64,000 nucleotides of DNA from UM-FILTER-38-24 sp041663205. GTDB lineage: Bacteria > Patescibacteriota > Gracilibacteria > UBA1369 > LOWO2-01-FULL-3. The DNA is taken from NCBI GenBank assembly GCA_041663205.1, contig JBAZQZ010000004.1, positions 18,111 through 82,110 of the forward strand. Reading direction: 5' to 3'. The translations under genes were made by a program, and so were the position numbers. How positions within the stretch are numbered: the first letter of the stretch is position 1; every line of letters starts with the position of its first letter. This document shows positions 16,701 through 24,358 of this stretch, piece by piece. The notes under the pieces were generated by a model that searched no databases, was not told the DNA's origin, and saw only the letters and a program-made list of their open reading frames with translations.

Positions 16701-16999
16701 GGACGAGTGATTTTTTGGCGAAAAACGGAGTTAAAAATGAAAAACTTTGTAAAATTTCCACGAAATGTTCTCCGAATTTATTGGACTGCATGATGAAACG
16801 TGATTTTGATTTGATTATAAATATTCCAAAAAATTACAGCAGAGCTATCGCCACGGATGGCTATTTGATCAGAAGAAAGTCGGTTGACCTGAACATTCCT
16901 CTTGTCACAAACGTGCAGGTCGCAAAAATTGTTTCCGAGGCTTTGGCGAAATACTGTGTTGATGATTTGAAAGTGAAAGAGTGGGGGGAATATTTTTAA
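13739..16999 (+). CDS. carB: Carbamoyl-phosphate synthase large subunit
   Basis: Makes carbamoyl phosphate from bicarbonate, glutamine-derived ammonia and ATP, for pyrimidine and arginine synthesis. The 1086-residue protein has the normal two homologous ATP-grasp halves plus a C-terminal allosteric MGS-like domain. Segments such as VLGSGALKIGEAGEFDYSGS, VGECNIQYAL, SSVEFDW and SGAAM in place of the E. coli-type GGRAM resemble the Bacteroidetes/eukaryotic-CAD type of CarB from memory. No carA is adjacent. It has its own leaderless promoter with a palindrome over the -10. Confidence 0.96.
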   Translation: MKTGRKSSLKNFNKISKVLVLGSGALKIGEAGEFDYSGSQAIKALKEEGISSVLINPNIATIQTSKGMADRVYFLPVNPFFVEKVIAKERPDGIFLAFGGQTALNCGIALSEKGVLKKYGVKVLGTPVSAISKTEDRALFNEELGKIGVRVPRSRACTTKDQAVKAAKEIGFPLIIRAAFTLGGKGSGFASDFKELDEMLDTAFAFSPQVLVEENLKGWKEVEYEVVRDCNDNCITVCNMENFDPLGIHTGESIVIAPSQTLTNSEYHKLRELAIKVIRHFGIVGECNIQYALDPLSEDYRVIEVNARLSRSSALASKATGYPLAHVAAKLALGYSLPELKNAVTKTTTACFEPALDYVALKIPRWDLNKFRMVSKEITSEMKSVGEIMALGRSFEEVMQKGLRMLQVGMHGFVANEDIKIDTDKIENDIRHPTPKRILVIAEALRRGMNVAKISKISGIDKWFLDKLKNIVDTEKELKKATKMDKELMLEAKKKGFSDKQIAFLTGKKELDVRELRKSFGVLPAIKQIDTLGAEYPTKTNYLYLTYHGDKNDVLPGEKPKIVVLGSGAYCIGSSVEFDWCCVNAVKTAQKEGYETVMINYNPETVSTDYDMCDKLYFDELSLERVLDICEFEGKLVKGVVVSTGGQVPNNLAMKLAENGMKILGTSAGNIDRAEDRNKFSAMCDKLGVDQPQWKELARLEDIYKFAEEVEYPVLVRPSYVLSGAAMSVAYDKQALETFLNKAVKISKEAPVVVSKFELGAKEVEIDAVAHKGNLVIYAISEHIENAGVHSGDATIVLPPQKLYIETIRRIKVIAKKIAKELDISGPFNIQFLAKNNRVMVIECNLRASRSFPFSSKVTGYNFIEIATGAMIEKSTGKVSKKMKELLAFRNYKTLDLDHVGVKAPQFSFPRLKGADPVLGVEMASTGEVGCFGEDLCEAFLKAMISVGFELPKKGVLFSVGGEHDKIELLPVAKSFLERGFEIFATEGTSDFLAKNGVKNEKLCKISTKCSPNLLDCMMKRDFDLIINIPKNYSRAIATDGYLIRRKSVDLNIPLVTNVQVAKIVSEALAKYCVDDLKVKEWGEYF

Positions 17000-17004
17000 A
17001 AATG

Positions 17005-17032
17005 TTGACAATATCGCCTGTTCATATAGTAT
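17005..17032 (+). promoter_or_regulatory. Promoter of the 17057 gene
   Basis: TTGACA (17005-17010) and TAGTAT (17027-17032) are 16 bp apart, just after the carB stop. Confidence 0.55.
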
Positions 17033-17056
17033 GGCTTCCTTTTATTAGGAAATTTT

Positions 17057-17593
17057 ATGAATACACGAAAACCTGGGGAGGAACCGCTCGAAGCGAAGAA
17101 AGCCGGTGGGAACGTTGTAAGCATCGCCTTTAGCAGAAAGCCGCGATCCGAGAGCGAAGAGTTTACCGCCGCCGTGGAGACGGTCGCCGCGTATATAAAG
17201 GGGCTTGTTGATGCTCTTTTTTTCTCGGCTTCCGCCAAGAAGGAGTTTTTTGAATCCGGGGCCATCTGTCTTTCTCATAATGATGTTGAGGAGGTTTCCC
17301 TCGATGAATATGCCGTTGAGACTTCGTCGGTCAAGGCGAGTATCGGGGGGCTTGTAGCGGCTTCGTCGGAGGAAATGAAGAAGGAAATCGGGAAGCCGAA
17401 TGTGAGGATAAGCAATGAAAAAGCTCTTATCTTCGGCATTCGGAAGCTTGTTCGTGCGCTTTTGAAGGACCTTAAGCTCCCTTTTAACGGCATGGATTCT
17501 CTCCGTGTTCAAATTGAAAGCCCTTCTTTTGCGTTTGATAAAACCGCTTTTTTGTCCAATATTTTGGGAAACGGGAAATCACCCGGGAAGTAG
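17057..17593 (+). CDS. Unknown soluble protein
   Basis: A 178-residue protein with no recognised domain. A helical central part (AAVETVAAYIKGLVDALFFS) is followed by acidic segments and a basic helix (KALIFGIRKLVRALLKDLKL). No signal peptide is visible. It has its own promoter between carB and pdxS, in the pattern of solitary lineage-specific genes in this window. Function unknown. Confidence 0.65.
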   Translation: MNTRKPGEEPLEAKKAGGNVVSIAFSRKPRSESEEFTAAVETVAAYIKGLVDALFFSASAKKEFFESGAICLSHNDVEEVSLDEYAVETSSVKASIGGLVAASSEEMKKEIGKPNVRISNEKALIFGIRKLVRALLKDLKLPFNGMDSLRVQIESPSFAFDKTAFLSNILGNGKSPGK

Positions 17594-17609
17594 CGTTGTC
17601 TTTTATTTA

Positions 17610-17639
17610 TTGATGTTTTTGTTGCCTGTCTGATAGAAT
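17610..17639 (+). promoter_or_regulatory. Promoter of pdxS
   Basis: TTGATG (17610-17615) and TAGAAT (17634-17639) have an 18-bp spacer, with an extended TG before the -10. Confidence 0.5.
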
Positions 17640-17665
17640 GGCTCGGGCTTAACAAGATTTTATTT

Positions 17666-18547
17666 ATGAAAGAACTAAAAAACACAATTAAGTTGAAAAA
17701 GGGCTTGGCGCAGATGCTTAAGGGTGGTGTGATTATGGATGTTGTAAACGCGGAGCAGGCAAAAATCGCGCAGGAGGCGGGTGCGTGCGCTGTGATGGCG
17801 CTTGAGCGCGTGCCGTCGGATATTCGCCGTGATGGCGGGGTTGCGAGAATGAGCGATCCGAAAATGATTAAGGAGATTATGAAAGCGGTTTCTATTCCTG
17901 TGATGGCGAAGGTGCGAATCGGGCATTTTGTAGAGGCGCAGATTTTGGAGAGTTTGGGGGTTGATTATATTGATGAGAGCGAAGTTTTGACGCCGGCGGA
18001 CGAAAAATATCACATAAAAAAGTCTGATTTTAAAGTGCCTTTTGTGTGCGGAGCGAGAAATTTGGGCGAGGCTCTGCGAAGAATTGAAGAGGGCGCGGCG
18101 ATGATCAGGACGAAAGGCGAGGCCGGGACGGGAAATGTTGTTGAGGCGGTTAGGCATATGAGGACTATAAATGAGGAGATTGCGGCGTTGGCCGAGATGA
18201 GCGAAAAAGCTTTGAAAGAGTTTGCAAAGAGCGAAAGAGTCGGAATTGAAATCGTGAAAAAAACTTTGGAAACGGGCAGACTTCCTGTTGTTAATTTTGC
18301 GGCGGGGGGAATAGCGACGCCGGCTGATGCAAGCCTTATGATGCAACTTGGTTGTGACGGAATTTTTGTCGGGAGCGGTATTTTTAAATCTTCGAATCCG
18401 CCCGCTCGCGCGCGTGCGATTGTTGAGGCAACACTTCATTTTGATGATCCGGCTGTTTTGGCAAAATGTTCGGAAGGGCTTGGGGAAGCCATGGCGAGCC
18501 TGGAGATTTCAAAAATTGCGGACAAATATGCGGAGAGGGGATGGTAG
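17666..18547 (+). CDS. pdxS: Pyridoxal 5'-phosphate synthase subunit PdxS
   Basis: Builds pyridoxal 5'-phosphate from ribose 5-phosphate, glyceraldehyde 3-phosphate and ammonia supplied by PdxT. The 293-residue TIM barrel has the typical start with Asp25 in MDVVNAEQA, the substrate-binding Lys82 in PVMAKVRIGH, the phosphate-binding TKGEAGTGN and the C-terminal GCDGIFVGSGIF. It is well conserved over its full length. Its partner pdxT lies at 19014, but a minus-strand orphan antitoxin-like gene separates the two, so they are probably transcribed separately. Confidence 0.97.
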   Translation: MKELKNTIKLKKGLAQMLKGGVIMDVVNAEQAKIAQEAGACAVMALERVPSDIRRDGGVARMSDPKMIKEIMKAVSIPVMAKVRIGHFVEAQILESLGVDYIDESEVLTPADEKYHIKKSDFKVPFVCGARNLGEALRRIEEGAAMIRTKGEAGTGNVVEAVRHMRTINEEIAALAEMSEKALKEFAKSERVGIEIVKKTLETGRLPVVNFAAGGIATPADASLMMQLGCDGIFVGSGIFKSSNPPARARAIVEATLHFDDPAVLAKCSEGLGEAMASLEISKIADKYAERGW

Positions 18548-18614
18548 GGGCTTTGTGTTAAAGAATTTGCATTAATTCGTTTCTTGTTTTTTGAAAAATT
18601 TTGTGATGATGAAT

Positions 18615-18857
18615 CTATACATCTTTTAATTGCTCGGTCAGGGTTTTAAATTTCCCTTTTTTGTCCAACTTAGCAATTATTTCCGCCAGTTCCTGTGTTG
18701 TTTTTTCAAAGCGAATTTCTTCCGGAGACTTGTGGTATTTGTAGAATTTTACCAGAAATCTGAAAAATTCCGCTTTATTTGTGTACCCTTCCTCTTTCAT
18801 GAGAGTCTTTACTTCTTTTTCCTGCGTGTTGTTTATTTTGAAGAATACGGTTGCCAT
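18615..18857 (-). CDS. Orphan RHH-like antitoxin
   Basis: An 80-residue protein with a strand-helix-helix N-terminus (MATVFFKINNTQEKEVKTLM then AEFFRFLVKFYKYH) and a C-terminal helix ending LTEQLKDV, echoing the AKEQLKDI end of the antitoxin at 10759. No toxin gene accompanies it; the DNA on both sides is pdxS and the leader of pdxT. It may be a relic of a toxin-antitoxin pair or a stand-alone regulator or anti-addiction protein. The region 18858-19013 upstream is AT-rich with repeated TATAGTTAGT-like motifs that could be its operator. Confidence 0.6.
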   Translation of the reverse strand: MATVFFKINNTQEKEVKTLMKEEGYTNKAEFFRFLVKFYKYHKSPEEIRFEKTTQELAEIIAKLDKKGKFKTLTEQLKDV

Positions 18858-19013
18858 ATATAATATAGTTAGTAAATCCTTAGTGTTTATATAGTAATGT
18901 TATATTATTTTGGCGTTTTTTGCAAGTTGGACTTTTTTCGGGATTTGATTAAGATATAAACACTTTCACATTAAGGAATCATTAAATTTTCTTAAAATTT
19001 TTATAAAGTTTTT

Positions 19014-19619
19014 ATGAAAATCGGGGTTTTGGACATTCAGGGATCGGTTGAGGAACATTTGGAATGCTTAAAGAAACTGAAAAATGTGGAGGCGGTTTTG
19101 GTGAAAAAAATTTCGGATTTGAATGAGATAAAAGGACTTATAATTCCGGGTGGAGAAAGTACGACTATCGGAAAACTGCTGAGGAGATTCGGGCTTGGGG
19201 ATGAGATAATCAAGCGCGTAAAAAACGGCATGGCTGTGTGGGGAACTTGCGCGGGAGCGATTTTATTGGCAAAAAAAATCGTGGGAGACAGGGGAGAAAA
19301 AGATGAAAATTCCAAAGTGGAAGGGCTTAATTTGATGGATATTGCGGTCGAAAGAAACGCTTACGGAAGGCAACTTGATAGTTTTGAAACGCAGGTGGAA
19401 TTTGACTTAGGAGTCGGGGCTTTCGGATATAAATGCCCTGCGGTCTTTATTCGCGCGCCAAAGATTTTGGAGGTCGGAAAGGGCGTGGAAATTTTGGCTG
19501 AATATAGAGGTGAAATCGTTGCGGCGCGTCAAAAGAATATGCTCGTAACAACTTTTCATCCTGAATTAACCGACAGTCTTGAAGTGCATCAGTATTTCGC
19601 GGGGATGTGTTTATTGTAA
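19014..19619 (+). CDS. pdxT: Pyridoxal 5'-phosphate synthase glutaminase subunit PdxT
   Basis: Class I glutamine amidotransferase that supplies ammonia to PdxS. In 201 residues the PGGEST motif (45-50), the nucleophile Cys79 in WGTCAGAI and the His182-Glu184 pair in FHPELTDS are present, so the catalytic triad is complete. It is a little longer than usual through a charged loop near 90-105. Its last 9 bp overlap the convergent 19611 gene. Confidence 0.96.
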   Translation: MKIGVLDIQGSVEEHLECLKKLKNVEAVLVKKISDLNEIKGLIIPGGESTTIGKLLRRFGLGDEIIKRVKNGMAVWGTCAGAILLAKKIVGDRGEKDENSKVEGLNLMDIAVERNAYGRQLDSFETQVEFDLGVGAFGYKCPAVFIRAPKILEVGKGVEILAEYRGEIVAARQKNMLVTTFHPELTDSLEVHQYFAGMCLL

Positions 19620-19940
19620 GTTCTTTTCAATCAACCTTTGGGCTCCCGCTTTAATGATAAGTATTTCCAATTCCTCTACCGATATAGCTGGGGCTCCATC
19701 CGGAAGGCCGTCTATGAGTGCGTCCGGAGCGTGATGGTCTAATTCTTCGTCCATTCCCGCCGCGGCTCCTCCCGTAAGAAGCTGCATTCTTTTTTCTTGG
19801 TCATTTAGTCCGGCTTGATCCATTTGCCCCAAAGTTACCGTAGCTCTGTACCTTCCGCCACCTTGAGCTCTCGGGGGTACTGCAAAAGTCGGGTTTGTTG
19901 GTTTATCTATTTCTGTTAATTGTATTTCGTTTCTTTCCAT
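19611..19940 (-). CDS. Unknown small protein
   Basis: A 109-residue protein with no recognised domain. It has a proline/glycine-rich middle (FAVPPRAQGGGRY), an acidic patch (MDEELDHHAPDALIDGLPDG) and a C-terminal helix (VEELEILIIKAGAQRLIEK). ATG 19940 is chosen because strong promoter elements lie just upstream, whereas a longer reading from 20006 would run through them. It is divergent from recR and convergent with pdxT. Function unknown. Confidence 0.55.
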   Translation of the reverse strand: MERNEIQLTEIDKPTNPTFAVPPRAQGGGRYRATVTLGQMDQAGLNDQEKRMQLLTGGAAAGMDEELDHHAPDALIDGLPDGAPAISVEELEILIIKAGAQRLIEKNLQ

Positions 19941-19974
19941 AGTTTGAGAGGTAAAGAAATTATACTGCTTGATG

Positions 19975-20002
19975 ATTATATCTTGTTTATGGGTTTTGTC
20001 AA
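19975..20002 (-). promoter_or_regulatory. Strong promoter of the 19611 gene
   Basis: On the minus strand, TTGACA (19997-20002) and TATAAT (19975-19980) are both perfect consensus, 16 bp apart. A second TATAAT lies at 19958-19963. Confidence 0.65.
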
Positions 20003-20032
20003 GCACTGTTTCGGGATTTTGAGAGGACCGGC

Positions 20033-20061
20033 TTGTTATTGGAGGAGAAGGTTTTTAGAAT
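20033..20061 (+). promoter_or_regulatory. recR promoter (leaderless)
   Basis: TTGTTA (20033-20038) and TAGAAT (20056-20061) are 17 bp apart; ATG 20070 follows 8 nt after the -10. Confidence 0.55.
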
Positions 20062-20069
20062 TGCTTGCG

Positions 20070-20696
20070 ATGACAAATTTTTTACCAAAATCATTGCGAA
20101 CGCTTATCGAGGAATTTTCCAGGCTTCCCGGGATCGGCCCGAAGTCGGCGCAGAGGCTTGCGATGCACCTTTTGCGTTCGCCGAGGGCGAAGATTGAATC
20201 GCTTGGACAAGCCGTTACGGGCCTCAAGGATGATATTGTTTTTTGTGAAACTTGTTGGAATATTGCGGAAAAAAATCCGTGCTATGTTTGCGATAATCCA
20301 AGTCGCGATAAATCTTTGATTTGCGTGGTTGAGGAAATTTTGGATGCGGTTGCGATTGAAAAAACGGGAGAGTTTAGCGGTGTTTACCATGTTTTGCATG
20401 GCAGACTTTCACCCGTGGACGGAGTCGGGCCGGATCAATTAAAAATCATTGAACTTGTGAAAAGAGTTGAGGCAGGTGCGGACAATTCCGGGCTTAGTCC
20501 TCAAATTCGCGAGGTTGTTTTGGCTACAAATCCAAGTCTTGAGGGCGAGGCGACCGCGCTTTATATTCAAAAGGCTTTGAGCAAATTCGGCGTAAAAGTA
20601 ACGAGAATCGCGCGAGGGCTTCCGCTGGGTGGCGACATCGAATACGCGGACGAAATCACTCTGATGAGAGCGATGAGCGGAAGGGGGGAATTTTAG
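20070..20696 (+). CDS. recR: Recombination mediator protein RecR
   Basis: Works with RecO/RecF to load RecA on gapped DNA. The 208-residue protein has the helix-hairpin-helix FSRLPGIGPKSAQRLAMHLL (16-35), the zinc finger Cys59/Cys62 and Cys71/Cys74, and a Toprim domain starting ICVVEEILDAVAIE, then the C-terminal region with GLPLGGDIEYADEITL. ATG 20070 gives the standard N-terminus and lies 8 nt behind a -10 box. Confidence 0.96.
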   Translation: MTNFLPKSLRTLIEEFSRLPGIGPKSAQRLAMHLLRSPRAKIESLGQAVTGLKDDIVFCETCWNIAEKNPCYVCDNPSRDKSLICVVEEILDAVAIEKTGEFSGVYHVLHGRLSPVDGVGPDQLKIIELVKRVEAGADNSGLSPQIREVVLATNPSLEGEATALYIQKALSKFGVKVTRIARGLPLGGDIEYADEITLMRAMSGRGEF

Positions 20697-20749
20697 AGAT
20701 TTCATTTTCGGGAAAAATGAGTATACTTGGTCTCTAAAAATTGTTTTTT

Positions 20750-21058
20750 ATGTTTAATAAAACCATTGAGGCGGGGCCAATAAGAAAGGGGCTTGAGCCC
20801 GATTGTGGCGAGGCGGAGCGGATGTCCCCCGAGGAGACACGCGCTATCGAAGAAATATCCGATAGAATAGTTGCGGTTATGCGTGGCATTTTGGAGAAGC
20901 CTTTTGTCGGGCAAATTTTGAGGCCTCTTGCGAGGCAGGCAATTGACGGGTTTCATGTCCAAATGAACCTGCGCGGGCTTGGAGAAAGGCATCTCGGTGA
21001 AATTGCACGAAATACAATTCGCGGACTTGATGAATATTTAAATGCAGACAAAAATTGA
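20750..21058 (+). CDS. Unknown small helical protein
   Basis: A 102-residue soluble protein with no recognised domain; mostly helical (ETRAIEEISDRIVAVMRGIL) with a basic second half. A TATACT box lies at 20722-20727. The 3' end overlaps convergent ispE by 21 bp. Function unknown. Confidence 0.55.
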   Translation: MFNKTIEAGPIRKGLEPDCGEAERMSPEETRAIEEISDRIVAVMRGILEKPFVGQILRPLARQAIDGFHVQMNLRGLGERHLGEIARNTIRGLDEYLNADKN

Positions 21059-21790
21059 CGGGCCGGAGCCTGAAAGATGAGTGTTTTTCGGGAGAGGTTT
21101 TTTGAGCGAGGTTTCGAAATCGTTGTGGAGGTTTTGGAGGATGAGAGCTTTGTTTGCGGTTTTTATGCCTTTTAGAAGAAGGGTTGTTTTTGGCTTGTCC
21201 TTGCCGCATTTCGAGAGGTCGAGAGTGGCGTAGGCTTGGCGGGTTTTTTCTTTGAGAGTCGAAGAACGTGGGGTGATTTTTATTTTTAGATTTTTCGGTG
21301 GCGGAAGTTTCGTGATTTTTTCGCCGAAATGCGTGCCGAGCGCGGTGCCTCCGACAATGAAAAACGGCACGTCCATGCCGATTTTTGCGGCGAGATCTTG
21401 GAGTGTTTTTGTCGGAAGTTTCAGTTTATATATTTTGTTCAGGGCTTTGAGTACGGCCGCGGCATCGGAAGATGCGCCTCCAAGCCCCGAAGAAATCGGG
21501 ATTCCTTTGTGAATTTTAATCGAAAAATTGTCTTTGATTTCGAATGTTTTTTTGAAGAGATCGAGCGCTTTTTTTGCGAGATTTTCTGAGATTTTTATGT
21601 TTTGAACAGGCGTTTTTTGGCCTGCGTGCGCTATTGACACAAAGTCTGATAATTTTGTTTTATTGATTTCGATGATGTCTTTAAAATTTTTGATTTCGTG
21701 AAAAACCGCAGAGATTTCGTGGTATCCTTCCGGCGTTTTTTTGAGTATGTCTAGACAAAGATTTATCTTTGCGTAAGCCGTTATTTTCAT
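21038..21790 (-). CDS. ispE: 4-diphosphocytidyl-2-C-methyl-D-erythritol kinase
   Basis: GHMP-family kinase of the MEP isoprenoid pathway, phosphorylating CDP-methylerythritol. The 250-residue protein shows the N-terminal AYAKINLCLDI (with Lys8), the ATP loop PISSGLGGASSDA (98-110), MDVPFFIVGGTALG and the C-terminal HLSGSGPSIFV. ATG 21790 gives the canonical MKITAYAKINL start; longer readings add unrelated sequence. Other MEP genes (ispDF at 24359, dxr at 26169) are on the same strand but not in one operon. Confidence 0.95.
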   Translation of the reverse strand: MKITAYAKINLCLDILKKTPEGYHEISAVFHEIKNFKDIIEINKTKLSDFVSIAHAGQKTPVQNIKISENLAKKALDLFKKTFEIKDNFSIKIHKGIPISSGLGGASSDAAAVLKALNKIYKLKLPTKTLQDLAAKIGMDVPFFIVGGTALGTHFGEKITKLPPPKNLKIKITPRSSTLKEKTRQAYATLDLSKCGKDKPKTTLLLKGIKTANKALILQNLHNDFETSLKKPLPKNTHLSGSGPSIFVCI

Positions 21791-21902
21791 GGTTTGGCGT
21801 GGTTTTGGTGGAAATGTTGACTTGTCGGGTTTTATTGTGGGGTTTTTGAGGCGGGTAGTCAACGTGTTTCGTTTATATGTCGCTATTATTGTCATTTTCT
21901 GT

Positions 21903-21908
21903 TATACT
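21903..21908 (+). promoter_or_regulatory. Extended -10 of the PH-domain gene (leaderless)
   Basis: TATACT with an upstream TG lies exactly 6 nt before ATG 21915. Confidence 0.6.
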
Positions 21909-21914
21909 CGTGGC

Positions 21915-22469
21915 ATGAAAAAGGTTAGCAGTTATAATTTTGACGGTAATTACAAAGCCAGAGAGCATATGGCTATTCTGATAGCGAGGATTGTTATGGC
22001 CGAGGTAGTTTTGGCTTTTGTTGGCGTTTTTTTGAATTTCCCTATCTTCGCAAGTGATGCATCAAAATTAGACCTTGGCACTAATTTTTATGTACGAATT
22101 ATATTCTTAGGGCTGAGCCTTGTTGTCTTTATTTATTTGTTACTTGGTTGGAATTATAAATATTATATTGTTTCTCCGCATAGTATTTCTTCAAATTCCG
22201 GAATTATTGTCAGAAAAGCTCAAAGCATAGATATTCCCGCCGTTCGCTCCGTTATTGTTAATCAAAGCTTTTTTGGCCGTATTCTTGGTTACGGGACGTT
22301 ATCGCTTGAAAGTCCATTGCTGGAAGAACATTTCTTGATGGAAAATCTTCCAAATCCTTTCAGACATGCCACATTAATTGAAAAAGCGAGGCTGGAGGCC
22401 ATCGAGAAGATGGGTGCCGAGAATATTATAATTTCCAAAGAACCCCCTAAAACCGAAGAGACCGCTTAG
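21915..22469 (+). CDS. Bacterial PH-domain membrane protein
   Basis: A 184-residue protein with two membrane helices (about 20-45 and 60-82) followed by a bPH2-type domain: YYIVSPHSISSNSGIIVRKA, then DIPAVRSVIVNQSFFGRILG and YGTLSLES, matching the YdbS/YdbT-like fold. The role of such membrane PH proteins is unknown. The last 4 bp overlap the convergent GerMN gene. Confidence 0.8.
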   Translation: MKKVSSYNFDGNYKAREHMAILIARIVMAEVVLAFVGVFLNFPIFASDASKLDLGTNFYVRIIFLGLSLVVFIYLLLGWNYKYYIVSPHSISSNSGIIVRKAQSIDIPAVRSVIVNQSFFGRILGYGTLSLESPLLEEHFLMENLPNPFRHATLIEKARLEAIEKMGAENIIISKEPPKTEETA

Positions 22470-23053
22470 GGTTGCAGGATTGCTTCTGTTTCTCCGTTGA
22501 TTGAGATTATCACGTTTTTGACCGTCGGGAATTGTTTTAATGTTTGCTTGATTTGGGCGATTATTGCGGAAGTTTTGCAAGAGCCCCCGACTTGATATTG
22601 CAATTGGTCATTGAAATCAATTTTGGCCGTTGAATTTTCAATGGTTAATTTTTGGACTTTTACTCCGGAATTAATATTGGAAACATATCCTTTTGCTTTT
22701 TCTGCGGCAGTTGGGCCTTTAAGCAATTCGTTGATTGTCGCAAGGGCAACAGCTTTTGTGTAAAGGATTTCTCTTTCCACCGCGAGAACATTACTGCATT
22801 CAAATTCCCAATTCGGATCAGTTTCCGGATTATTAAAGTAGACTTTTACGGTTAAGTTTGCAGGGGTTTCTGTCGCAGGTTCTGTTGCAGGTTCTGCCGC
22901 GGGTTCGATTACTGCCGCTTCGGCGGGTTTTGGTTCCTGTTGATTGGGTACTTGATCAGGGATAACTGGGGTGGTTGGCTGAGAGAAATTACACCCAAAA
23001 AAGATAGATGCGACGACAAAAAGAGCTCCTGTGATTTTGAAATATTTTTTCAT
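22466..23053 (-). CDS. GerMN-domain lipoprotein
   Basis: A 195-residue lipoprotein with signal peptide and lipobox FFGC (Cys21), a Pro/Glu/Ala-rich linker (about 25-65), and a GerMN domain with VEREI, LLKGPTAAEK, KIDFNDQL and the C-terminal FPTVKNVIISINGETE. GerMN proteins bind or organise cell-envelope components; here there is no sporulation context, so an envelope role is inferred. TACACT lies 6 nt before its ATG on the minus strand, again a leaderless arrangement. Confidence 0.88.
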   Translation of the reverse strand: MKKYFKITGALFVVASIFFGCNFSQPTTPVIPDQVPNQQEPKPAEAAVIEPAAEPATEPATETPANLTVKVYFNNPETDPNWEFECSNVLAVEREILYTKAVALATINELLKGPTAAEKAKGYVSNINSGVKVQKLTIENSTAKIDFNDQLQYQVGGSCKTSAIIAQIKQTLKQFPTVKNVIISINGETEAILQP

Positions 23054-23059
23054 AAGTCA

Positions 23060-23065
23060 AGTGTA
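23060..23065 (-). promoter_or_regulatory. -10 of the GerMN gene (leaderless)
   Basis: TACACT on the minus strand lies 6 nt before the ATG at 23053. Confidence 0.5.
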
Positions 23066-23179
23066 GCAGTTTATGGCTTATTCTCCTAATCTCGTTTGCT
23101 TCCGGGGTTTTTGGTTTGCTCGCTATTTATTCGGATAGAGAGTACACTTTTTTGTTGGGATCAATTAACAATTTTTATC

Positions 23180-24352
23180 ATGAAGAAATTTTTGGCTTTC
23201 GGTGTTTTGATTTTTGCGCTTTTGTCGCAGAGCGTGTTTGCGAGTTTTAGCGATGTAAAAAGTAGTTTTCATCAATTTACGGCCATAAACTGGCTGGAGA
23301 AGAACGGGGTTGTTCAAGGATATTCTGACGGAACTTTTATGCCCGAAAAACCTGTGAACAGGGCTGAATTTTTAAAAATGCTTTATGAGACCATGGACGT
23401 GGAAGTCTTTGATTCCAGCGAAAAATTGCCATTCGGGGACGTGCCGGAGGATGAGTGGTATACAAAATATGTGAAACAGGCTTATAAAGATGGGATAATA
23501 GACGGCTATCCCGACGGAACTTTTAAGCCGAATAGCGATATAAATCTTGCCGAAGCCTTGAAAATAGTTCTTTCCGCTTTTCTTGATTTAGAGAAAGCCG
23601 GGGAAAGCGTGGTTGACATACAACAATGCGGACCTGAGACTTGGGGTACGGATTCTTTGTATACTCCTGCGGGACAAGCCGCCCAGATTGATCCGAAGGC
23701 TTGGTATTGGGAATATCTTGAACCGGCGAGTTCTCTTTGTTTGTTGAGCGTGGGGTATAATGCAAACGGCATGGGCGGATTATGGATGGACGGATATGTG
23801 GATAGGGGCGATATGGCTGAATTGCTTTATCGCACGAAGACGGTGCGTGATAACATTGTCTATCATGCAACGCAGTATAGCGGGTATAAAAAATACGATG
23901 AAAATATGAAGCCCGTTGATCTTTTTACTTTCAATGAATTTGAAGTCGGAGATTTGAAGGTCGGAATGAAAATCGGGGAGATGACGGTGAAGAGTTTTGG
24001 GCCGTTTGATGTGGATTTTAGCGCTATTGCTTCTAACAATTTGAAGGTGGTTTTTGAGGGGGAGATGACCGTGGCCGGGAAATATATTGATACCGCCGAC
24101 ACTCCCGGGGCGTTTGGGCCTACAATCTGTTTTTATCCCGACTTTGAGTCTGCGGCCGGTATGCCGCATGTGAAAAACGACGAAGTGCCCGGTCAGTGGT
24201 TTTGTTTTAGCAATGAGGGATTTGTTCAATCAAAATTTGGCGTGGGAAAAACTTTGGATGAAATTACCGTTGGAATCAAAAATTACACATATGTCAGATA
24301 TCCTTCCGAGGCTTCTTCAAGCGCTGAGTTGGCGATGGTGATGGCGGACTAA
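23180..24352 (+). CDS. SLH-domain surface protein
   Basis: A 390-residue secreted protein: signal peptide 1-21, then S-layer homology repeats. SLH1 begins FSDVKSSFHQFTAINWLEKN with GYSDGTFMPEKPVNRAEF, SLH2 contains WYTKYVKQAYKDGIIDGYP, and a third, diverged repeat follows near residue 190. The C-terminal half is an unassigned beta-rich domain. SLH domains bind secondary cell-wall polymer and hold proteins to the cell surface. ATG 23180 is chosen for the proper signal peptide. It converges with ispDF 6 bp away. A related protein lies at 62606. Confidence 0.88.
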   Translation: MKKFLAFGVLIFALLSQSVFASFSDVKSSFHQFTAINWLEKNGVVQGYSDGTFMPEKPVNRAEFLKMLYETMDVEVFDSSEKLPFGDVPEDEWYTKYVKQAYKDGIIDGYPDGTFKPNSDINLAEALKIVLSAFLDLEKAGESVVDIQQCGPETWGTDSLYTPAGQAAQIDPKAWYWEYLEPASSLCLLSVGYNANGMGGLWMDGYVDRGDMAELLYRTKTVRDNIVYHATQYSGYKKYDENMKPVDLFTFNEFEVGDLKVGMKIGEMTVKSFGPFDVDFSAIASNNLKVVFEGEMTVAGKYIDTADTPGAFGPTICFYPDFESAAGMPHVKNDEVPGQWFCFSNEGFVQSKFGVGKTLDEITVGIKNYTYVRYPSEASSSAELAMVMAD

Positions 24353-24358
24353 ATGTCT

